Assembly (NCBI GenBank): GCA_021828425.1
Contig: JAKARN010000111.1
Location: forward strand, 1-5,741
Length of the DNA: 5,741 nt
Direction: 5' to 3'
DNA from: Pseudomonadota bacterium
Lineage (GTDB): Bacteria; Pseudomonadota; Gammaproteobacteria; JAKAQQ01
Below the pieces are notes generated by a model, which had not been told where the DNA came from, ran no database searches, and was given only the letters and a program-made list of their open reading frames with translations. This document shows, piece after piece, positions 1 to 4,574 of the stretch (its first letter is position 1; every line of letters starts with the position of its first letter). The position numbers and the translations under genes were made by a program.

Positions 1-8
1 TCCGATCT
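1..8 (-). other. Probable sequencing-adapter remnant at left end
   Basis: The first eight bases, TCCGATCT, are the reverse complement of AGATCGGA, the first bases of the common Illumina TruSeq adapter. Read on the minus strand they follow GatB residue Ser104 and would add Arg-Ser, where the family normally continues with a short hydrophobic stretch after the Gly-Gly. The mirror-image remnant at the other end makes chance unlikely. These bases should not be treated as genomic sequence. Confidence 0.85.
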
Positions 9-320
9 CGATCCGCCCTGGACGATCGGCTGGTCATACTGGCTGATCTGATAGCCCTTGGGCAGATCCGGATAAAAGTAATTCTTTCGGGCAAAGACCG
101 AACGTCGCGAGACCGTGGCGCCAATGGCCAGCCCGAAACGAACGGCCAGTTCGACCGCACGCCGATTGAGTACCGGCAGAACGCCGGGATAACCGAGGTC
201 GATGAGTCCTGCCTGCGTATTCGGCGGAGCCCCGTAACGGGTTGCCGTCGTCGAAAAAATCTTGCTTTCGGTCAAAAGCTGGACATGCACCTCCAGGCCG
301 ATCACGGTCTCCCAGCTCAT
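1..320 (-). CDS. gatB: Asp/Glu-tRNA amidotransferase subunit B, N-terminal part (cut by window end)
   Basis: GatB is the tRNA-binding and kinase subunit of the GatCAB amidotransferase. It activates the misacylated Glu or Asp on the tRNA with ATP, and ammonia delivered from GatA then completes the amide. My translation from the ATG at 320 gives 104 genuine residues out of the usual 475-480 or so. It opens with [13 protein letters not shown], the conserved start of the catalytic cradle. His12 in that motif matches the metal-ligand His of the Staphylococcus aureus enzyme (recalled from its structure). [18 protein letters not shown] at residues 76-93 is another family hallmark. The ATG overlaps the gatA stop in an ATGA arrangement (317-320), which indicates translational coupling. 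A purine-rich ribosome binding site lies just upstream inside the gatA coding end. The rest of the gene, including the C-terminal tRNA-binding (YqeY-like) region, is missing. The last two codons come from the adapter remnant at 1-8. Confidence 0.96.
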   Translation of the reverse strand, partial: MSWETVIGLEVHVQLLTESKIFSTTATRYGAPPNTQAGLIDLGYPGVLPVLNRRAVELAVRFGLAIGATVSRRSVFARKNYFYPDLPKGYQISQYDQPIVQGGSRS

Positions 321-1750
321 CCCGTCCCCCCTTCGAAACCAGGCGGCTCGGCCCGGTGCCAGTCGGTCCGTCCCTGGTAATCGGCGGCGGTGGCAAACAG
401 GGTCTCCTCGTCGAAATCGCGCCCGATCAACTGCAAGCCGACCGGCAAACCGTCGACCAGACCCGCCGGCACGGAGACAGCCGGCAGTCCCGCCAGGTTG
501 ACGCCGATCGTGTAGATGTCATTGAGATACATCGTGAGCGGATCGGCGGTCTTCTCGCCGAGCCGGAACGCCGGGGTCGGGGTCGTCGGTCCGGCCAGGA
601 GATCGACCGACTCGAACGCCTTGAGGAAGTCGTCGCGGATCAGGCGTCGGACCCGCTGTGCCTTGAGGAAATAGGCATCGTAGTAGCCATGCGACAGCAC
701 ATAGGTTCCGATCAAAATACGGCGCTGCACCTCCGCCCCGAAGCCTTCACTGCGCGAGCGGCAATAGAGATCGGCCAAATCCCTGGGTTCTCGGGCCCGG
801 TGACCGTATCGGACGCCGTCATAGCGGGCCAGATTCGAGGAGCATTCGGCGGGTGCGAGCACATAGTAGACCGGCACGGAGAGTGACAGGTGCGGGAGGG
901 TGACATCGATGAGCCGCGCACCCGCTGCCTCGAGGACGGACAGAGCCTCCCGGACCCTGGCGGCCACAGCCGGCCACAGTCCGTCGTCGAAAAAGTTCTG
1001 GACAACGCCGATCCGGAGCCCGCGGACACCGCGGGTCAGCGCGGCGACATAGTCCGGCACCGGCCGATCGACACTGGTCGAGTCCCGGGGATCGTGGCCG
1101 GCCATCTCCCGGAGCACCCAGGCGGCGTCCTCGGCCGAACGGGCCAAAACCCCGGCCTGGTCCAGGCTCGAGGCAAAGGCGATCATGCCGAACCGGGAGA
1201 CCCGCCCATAGCTGGGCTTGAAACCGGTAATTCCACACAGGGCGGCCGGCTGGCGGATGGATCCTCCGGTATCGGTTCCCGTCGCCACCGGCACCAATCC
1301 GGCGGCCACTGCGGCAGCGGATCCGCCCGAGGAACCGCCCGGCACCCGTTCGGGATCCCAGGGATTCCGCACCGGGCCGAAGGCGCTCGTCTCGTTCGAC
1401 GAGCCCATGGCAAACTCATCCATGTTGGTCTTCCCGATCACGGTGCAACCCGCCTGATCCAGCCGCTCCACGACGCCGGCATCGTAGGGGGGGATGAACT
1501 CGGCGAGCATGCGCGAGCCGCACGTGGTCGGGATACCACGGGTCACGAAGAGGTCCTTGTGGGCGATGGGCAGTCCGGCAAGGCGGCGGACATCCGCCGC
1601 CGCGGGAGGCGCTTTTCGGTCCACCGGGGTGATGAAGGCATTGAGCCGGGGATTGAAGATGCGGATGCGTTCCCGGTAGTATTCGACCGCCAAGCGGGCC
1701 TCGCGGCCAGATGCCGCGACGAGTTCGGGAACTCGGGAACGGGGCTTCAT
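317..1750 (-). CDS. gatA: Asp/Glu-tRNA amidotransferase subunit A (glutaminase subunit)
   Basis: GatA hydrolyses glutamine, or asparagine as an alternative donor, and passes the ammonia through an internal channel to GatB for cytosolic transamidation of Glu-tRNA(Gln) or Asp-tRNA(Asn). The 477-residue product is close to the usual 480-490 and spans the whole amidase-signature fold. The Ser-cisSer-Lys triad is intact: Lys65 in AHKDLF, cis-Ser140 in the Gly-Ser-rich signature [16 protein letters not shown], and nucleophile Ser164 in [12 protein letters not shown]. The 75- and 24-residue spacings equal those of S. aureus GatA (K79, S154, S178, from memory). Other GatA blocks are [14 protein letters not shown] (106-119), [18 protein letters not shown] (181-198), AEGF-like [12 protein letters not shown] (334-345), [13 protein letters not shown] (353-365) and [10 protein letters not shown] (434-443). 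The first 30 residues are short and lack the usual Ser-Ser-x-Glu-Leu-Thr helix. The ATG start lies 13 bases after the gatC stop with no clear Shine-Dalgarno sequence. The stop overlaps the gatB start. Confidence 0.98.
   Translation of the reverse strand: MKPRSRVPELVAASGREARLAVEYYRERIRIFNPRLNAFITPVDRKAPPAAADVRRLAGLPIAHKDLFVTRGIPTTCGSRMLAEFIPPYDAGVVERLDQAGCTVIGKTNMDEFAMGSSNETSAFGPVRNPWDPERVPGGSSGGSAAAVAAGLVPVATGTDTGGSIRQPAALCGITGFKPSYGRVSRFGMIAFASSLDQAGVLARSAEDAAWVLREMAGHDPRDSTSVDRPVPDYVAALTRGVRGLRIGVVQNFFDDGLWPAVAARVREALSVLEAAGARLIDVTLPHLSLSVPVYYVLAPAECSSNLARYDGVRYGHRAREPRDLADLYCRSRSEGFGAEVQRRILIGTYVLSHGYYDAYFLKAQRVRRLIRDDFLKAFESVDLLAGPTTPTPAFRLGEKTADPLTMYLNDIYTIGVNLAGLPAVSVPAGLVDGLPVGLQLIGRDFDEETLFATAADYQGRTDWHRAEPPGFEGGTG
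326..333 (-). promoter_or_regulatory. Candidate ribosome binding site of gatB
   Basis: On the minus strand AAGGGGGG lies five bases before the gatB ATG. It is inside the last codons of gatA, which encode the Glu-Gly-Gly-Thr-Gly tail. It is the only clear purine-rich Shine-Dalgarno-like tract before any start in the window, and it supports the ATG at 320 as the gatB start. The match to AGGAGG is partial. Confidence 0.45.
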
Positions 1751-1763
1751 GGGCGTGAGAGAC

Positions 1764-2048
1764 TCACTCGATCACCCGCGGCACCCGGTAGTAGCCATCC
1801 TCCACATCGGGTGCGGATTTCTGGATCACCTCGCGGTCCACCGGCTCACGAACCTCATCATCGCGGAGGGGCTGGACGAGATCCAGGGGATGCACGAGCG
1901 GCTCGATCGCCCCGGTCGAGGTGGCCTCGAGTTGACGGACGAAGCCGAGAATCCGGTCCAGTTCCCGGACCAGCCGGTCCTCGTCCTCGGAACGCGCCTC
2001 GAGACGCGCCAGGACTGACAGTCGTTTGACTTCCTCGGCAGAGAGCAT
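1764..2048 (-). CDS. gatC: Asp/Glu-tRNA amidotransferase subunit C
   Basis: GatC is the small non-catalytic subunit that wraps around the GatA-GatB interface and stabilises the complex. The 94-residue product has the family layout. An N-terminal helical part (about residues 3-42) holds [16 protein letters not shown] and [13 protein letters not shown]. It is followed by the extended [14 protein letters not shown] segment (53-66) and the conserved tail [16 protein letters not shown] (79-94). I chose the ATG at 2048 because the protein then begins [10 protein letters not shown], at the family's normal point and length. An in-frame ATG at 2078 would add ten residues ([10 protein letters not shown] after the first Met) that have no family counterpart. 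It is preceded by a weak AAGAG at a plausible distance, so it cannot be excluded. gatC is first in the leftward operon, 13 bases before gatA, and divergent from mreB. Confidence 0.93.
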   Translation of the reverse strand: MLSAEEVKRLSVLARLEARSEDEDRLVRELDRILGFVRQLEATSTGAIEPLVHPLDLVQPLRDDEVREPVDREVIQKSAPDVEDGYYRVPRVIE

Positions 2049-2050
2049 GG

Positions 2051-2071
2051 AAACCCGGGGAGAAAACCCGG
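2051..2071. repeat. Short direct repeat in the gatC leader (13-bp period)
   Basis: AAACCCGG occurs at 2051-2058 and again at 2064-2071. On the minus strand this reads as a near-tandem copy of CCGGGTTT with a 13-base period, between the two possible gatC starts. The period is not a multiple of three, which suits an untranslated leader slightly better than coding sequence. It may be a small slippage product; no function is claimed. Confidence 0.4.
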
Positions 2072-2080
2072 ACGGCATTT

Positions 2081-2114
2081 TAGCAACTCTTGCGTCCCTG
2101 CGGTACGGTTGCTA
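2081..2114. repeat. Inverted repeat with 20-base loop between gatC and mreB
   Basis: TAGCAAC at 2081-2087 is the exact reverse complement of GTTGCTA at 2108-2114, separated by 20 bases. The right arm shares one base (2114) with the neighbouring 7-bp dyad. ACTCT at 2086-2090 could also pair with AGAGT at 2114-2118, so the region offers alternative pairings. It could be an operator half-site pair or a leader hairpin just before the alternative gatC ATG at 2078. Confidence 0.5.
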
Positions 2115-2118
2115 GAGT
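2090..2118 (+). promoter_or_regulatory. Candidate sigma70-type promoter for mreBCD-mrdA
   Basis: TTGCGT at 2090-2095 and TAGAGT at 2113-2118 are separated by 17 bases. The -10 is preceded by TGC (2110-2112), an extended -10 feature. The -35 matches the consensus at three of six positions and the -10 at four of six. Transcription would start near 2125, giving a leader of about 23 bases before the mreB ATG. This is inferred from sequence only; no other candidate in the gap looks better. Confidence 0.35.
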
Positions 2119-2130
2119 ATCGCATACTCT
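2114..2130. repeat. Perfect 7-bp dyad in the divergent promoter region (possible operator)
   Basis: AGAGTAT (2114-2120), a CGC spacer (2121-2123) and ATACTCT (2124-2130) form a perfect inverted repeat, 18-34 bases upstream of the mreB ATG. It overlaps the candidate -10 elements of both operons. The stem is AT-richer than the surroundings. As DNA it could bind a dimeric regulator. As RNA it would be a small three-base-loop hairpin. It is not followed by a T tract, so it is not a typical intrinsic terminator. Confidence 0.6.
2116..2124 (-). promoter_or_regulatory. Candidate extended -10 element for gatCAB
   Basis: Reading the minus strand, TGC followed by GATACT is an extended -10-like element, with four of six matches to TATAAT, that points at gatC. 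No good -35 is visible: TTGTTC is present but only 14 bases upstream. If real, transcription would begin near 2109 with a leader of about 60 bases to the ATG at 2048. The element overlaps the mreB -10 candidate by three bases. Confidence 0.25.
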
Positions 2131-2147
2131 CCGGCGAACAAAATCCC

Positions 2148-3200
2148 ATGTTTTCCCGCCTGACGCGCTACTTTTCCACCGATCTCTCCATCGATCTCGG
2201 CACGGCCAACACGCTGATCTACGTGCGCGGTCAGGGCATCATCCTGAATGAGCCGTCCGTGGTCGCCGTCCGCGAGGAATCCGACCACGGCAACCGCAAG
2301 ATCGAGGCCTACGGAGCCGAGGCCAAGATGATGCTCGGCCGCACGCCCGGTCACATCTCGGCCATCCGGCCGCTCAAGAATGGCGTGATCTCCGACTTCA
2401 CCCTGACCGAACAGATGCTCAAGCACTTCATCCGCAAGGCACAAAGCCAGCAATGGCTGCCCCTGAGCCCCCGGGTCGTGGTCTGCGTGCCGTTCGGATC
2501 GAACCCGGTGGAACGGCGGGCGATCCTGGACTCCGCCCATGGGGCCGGCGCCCGCCAGGTCTACCTGCTCGAGGAACCGGTGGCCGCCGCGCTCGGCGCC
2601 GGCCTGGCCATCCATGAGGCCAAGGGTGCCATGGTGCTCGATATCGGCGGCGGGACCTCCGAGGCCGCGGTCATTTCGCTCAACGGGATCGTCTACGCCC
2701 AATCGGTGAGGCTCGGCGGCGATCGTTTCGACGAAGCCATCCAGCAGTACATCCGCCGCAACTACAACCTCCTGATCGGGGAATCCACTGCCGAACGGAT
2801 CAAGATCGAGATCGGCTGCGCGTTTCCGACCCAACAGGTTCGCGACTTCGAGGTGCGCGGCCGGAGCCTGTCCGAGGGAGTGCCGCGCAGCCTCACCATC
2901 AACAGCAACGAGGTCCTGGAAGCGCTCCAGGAGCCCCTGAGCGGCATCATCGACGCCATCCGCCAGACTCTGGAGCAGACCCCGCCCGAACTCGCCGCCG
3001 ACATCTCCGAACGCGGGATCGTCCTGAGCGGAGGCGGCGCCCTGCTCCGCGACATGGACAAACTCATCACCGAGGAAACGGGGATTCCCGTGATCGTGGC
3101 CGAGGATCCCATGACCTGCGTGGCCCGGGGCGGCGGCCGCGTCCTCGAGATGCTGGAGACGTCCGGACGGATTCCGATTCCGCTGTCCCAAGTCCGCTGA
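2148..3200 (+). CDS. mreB: Rod-shape determining protein MreB (bacterial actin)
   Basis: MreB forms antiparallel double filaments on the inner face of the cytoplasmic membrane and guides the side-wall peptidoglycan machinery. The 350-residue product is close to E. coli MreB (347) and resembles it along its whole length. The N-terminus [10 protein letters not shown] is an amphipathic segment of the kind that anchors Gram-negative MreB to the membrane. Actin-fold nucleotide motifs are present: phosphate-1 DLGTANT (16-22), the EEP segment with its candidate catalytic Glu (142-144), phosphate-2 DIGGGTSE (165-172) and the adenosine motif SGGGALL (294-300). Other conserved blocks are RVVVCVP (109-115), GGDRFDEAI (190-198), ERIKIEIG (216-223) and the near C-terminal TCVARGGG (323-330). 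The phosphate-2 loop has Thr-Ser-Glu-Ala where E. coli has Thr-Thr-Glu-Val, a mild change. I chose the ATG at 2148 rather than an upstream in-frame TTG at 2109, because the latter adds 13 residues unlike the family and overlaps the candidate promoter. No clear Shine-Dalgarno sequence precedes the ATG. It is first in the rightward operon. Confidence 0.98.
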   Translation: MFSRLTRYFSTDLSIDLGTANTLIYVRGQGIILNEPSVVAVREESDHGNRKIEAYGAEAKMMLGRTPGHISAIRPLKNGVISDFTLTEQMLKHFIRKAQSQQWLPLSPRVVVCVPFGSNPVERRAILDSAHGAGARQVYLLEEPVAAALGAGLAIHEAKGAMVLDIGGGTSEAAVISLNGIVYAQSVRLGGDRFDEAIQQYIRRNYNLLIGESTAERIKIEIGCAFPTQQVRDFEVRGRSLSEGVPRSLTINSNEVLEALQEPLSGIIDAIRQTLEQTPPELAADISERGIVLSGGGALLRDMDKLITEETGIPVIVAEDPMTCVARGGGRVLEMLETSGRIPIPLSQVR

Positions 3201-3203
3201 GCC

Positions 3204-4091
3204 ATGCGGTTCTGGCCGTCACGCAACCGGTCTCCCGTCAGCCTCTTTCACCGCCAATCCTTTCTGGCTCTGCGTCTCGCCTGCGCCCTGACCGCCTCGG
3301 TCACCCTCCTCGTTTGGTCCCATGGGCAACCGGCGGGCAGCCCGCTTTCCGTTTTCGCCACCCGACTCGGGATCCTGATCGAGCAACCCGTCGCCACGAC
3401 GGTCTCGGCGATTGCCTCGATCGGGCCGACCTTTACCCGCCAAGGGGTTTTGGAGCAGCGGATCCAGACCCTGGAACACCGACTGCTCAAGCTGCGAGCC
3501 CGCCTGACCCGTGACCATTCCCTGGCCTTCGAGAACGCGCGCCTGAAGGCCCTTTTGGGCCGGGCGCGTACCCTGAAACAGGCCTATCGGGTCGTGCATG
3601 TGCTCCGTGTCGACCTCAACCCCTACCGTCAGGAACTCCTCGTCGGAGCCGGACCGGGCCTGCGCTTGAGGCCGGGCGAGGCTGTGGTCGATGCCCACGG
3701 ACTGGTCGGCCAGATCGTGGCCACAACGGCCCACACGGCACGGGTCCTGCTCATCACCGACCCCGGACAGATGGTCCCGGTCGAGGTCGCAGCGACCGGC
3801 CTTTTGACCTTCACTGTCGGCACCGGCTCACCCGCGCGACTGAGGCTGCCCTTCATTTCGAACCAGCCGACCGGCATTCGTCCCGGTCAACTGCTCATCT
3901 CCTCCGGGCTGGGTGGACATTACCCGCACGGATTCCCGGTGGCGGTGGTCACCCGCGTCAACCCCCGACCGGATCGTTCCTTTGCCTACGTCACGGCACG
4001 TCCACTGGCGGCCCTGTCCGAGGACCGCGAACTTCTGGTCCTGACCGCCCCCGTCGGGCACCCGCCCCCCGGCCGCAGACCCATCCGGTGA
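3204..4091 (+). CDS. mreC: Rod-shape determining protein MreC
   Basis: MreC is a single-pass inner-membrane protein whose periplasmic part self-assembles and activates PBP2-RodA. The 295-residue product has a basic cytoplasmic N-terminus, one membrane segment (about 20-38), a periplasmic coiled coil (about 78-118, ending in ENARLKALLG) and the double beta-barrel MreC domain (about 128-280). Recognisable domain blocks are LNPYRQELLVGAG (138-150), VVDAHGLVGQIV (161-172), HTARVLLITDPG (177-188) and SSGLGGHYPHGFPVAVV (233-249). The tail is short, proline- and arginine-rich (after about 283), and lacks the longer extension of E. coli MreC (367 residues). The ATG is three bases after the mreB stop, and the stop overlaps the mreD GTG by four bases (GTGA). 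No Shine-Dalgarno sequence is obvious, so expression probably depends on coupling to mreB. Confidence 0.97.
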   Translation: MRFWPSRNRSPVSLFHRQSFLALRLACALTASVTLLVWSHGQPAGSPLSVFATRLGILIEQPVATTVSAIASIGPTFTRQGVLEQRIQTLEHRLLKLRARLTRDHSLAFENARLKALLGRARTLKQAYRVVHVLRVDLNPYRQELLVGAGPGLRLRPGEAVVDAHGLVGQIVATTAHTARVLLITDPGQMVPVEVAATGLLTFTVGTGSPARLRLPFISNQPTGIRPGQLLISSGLGGHYPHGFPVAVVTRVNPRPDRSFAYVTARPLAALSEDRELLVLTAPVGHPPPGRRPIR

Positions 4092-4570
4092 CGGGCCTGC
4101 GCTCCTATGCCCTCATTGCAGCCACGCTGCTTGGGGCCCTCCTCGTCTCCGTCCTGCCCTACCCTCACGCCTATCTTCTGGGCCGGCCACTCTGGCTGCC
4201 CCTCGTCACCGGCTACTGGTGCCTGGCCGCTCCTCGCCGGATGGGCATTTTCACCGCCTGGACGGCCGGCCTTCTGGCCGATGCCGCGCTGGCCAGTCCC
4301 TTTGGGGAACATGCGCTCGCTTTGTCGGTCTTTGCCTACATGATGTCCCGCTATCACCTGAGGATCCGCAACCTCCCGATGGGGCTCCAGATGCTGTTCG
4401 TCGGCCTCAATCTCCTCCTCTACGAGTTTTTGATCTTCTGGATCAACGGGCTTACTTCCAAAACGGGACCGATCCTGCCCTACGGGCTGCCGGTTCTCGT
4501 GAGCACAGCCCTCTGGCCCCTGGTCTTCTTCCCCCTGCGCAGGCTGCGCCGCCGGTACCGGATACACTGA
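4088..4570 (+). CDS. mreD: Rod-shape determining protein MreD
   Basis: MreD is a small polytopic inner-membrane protein of the elongasome that binds MreC and modulates its effect on PBP2. The 160-residue product, a usual MreD length, has about five hydrophobic segments (roughly 7-23, 34-48, 53-69, 100-119 and 132-150) and a basic C-terminal tail. The family core is clear: RPLWLPLVTGYWCLAAPRR (33-51), then GIFTAWTAGLLADAAL (53-68) and GEHALALSVFAYMMSRYH (73-90). The Asp in the GLLADA motif is conserved in the family. The start is a GTG at 4088 sharing four bases with the mreC stop, the arrangement expected for translational coupling. An ATG start would remove most of the first conserved half. 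mrdA follows after four bases. Confidence 0.95.
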   Translation: MTGLRSYALIAATLLGALLVSVLPYPHAYLLGRPLWLPLVTGYWCLAAPRRMGIFTAWTAGLLADAALASPFGEHALALSVFAYMMSRYHLRIRNLPMGLQMLFVGLNLLLYEFLIFWINGLTSKTGPILPYGLPVLVSTALWPLVFFPLRRLRRRYRIH

Positions 4571-4574
4571 GCAG

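Noticed and set aside
34..396. Minus-strand frame crossing the gatA-gatB boundary
   Set aside because: It is out of frame with both real genes, which are linked by a standard ATGA overlap.
768..774. Internal AGATCGG, a partial adapter match
   Set aside because: The next base is C rather than A, and the surrounding gatA protein is continuous and conserved, so this is a chance match, not a chimeric join.
242..886. Plus-strand reading frame of 214 codons opposite the gatA 3' half
   Set aside because: It is a shadow of gatA with no recognisable domain or ribosome binding site.
890..2029. Long plus-strand reading frame (379 codons) opposite gatA and gatC
   Set aside because: It lies antisense to two clearly recognised genes, has low-complexity Gly/Arg/Pro-rich content, and crosses the gatC-gatA junction.
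2114..2130. Dyad read as an intrinsic terminator
   Set aside because: The stem is short and not GC-rich, there is no T tract on either side, and it sits at the start of both operons, not the end.
2109..2147. Upstream TTG start for mreB
   Set aside because: It would add 13 residues absent from the family and would run through the dyad and candidate promoter. The ATG at 2148 gives the normal N-terminal amphipathic segment.
2809..2815. Second internal AGATCGG
   Set aside because: It encodes part of the conserved MreB segment Ile-Glu-Ile-Gly and is followed by C, so it is genuine coding sequence.
2112..3191. Long uninterrupted minus-strand reading frame (359 codons) opposite mreB
   Set aside because: The plus strand encodes a full-length MreB with all actin motifs. 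The antisense translation resembles no family I know and is a by-product of GC-rich codon usage.
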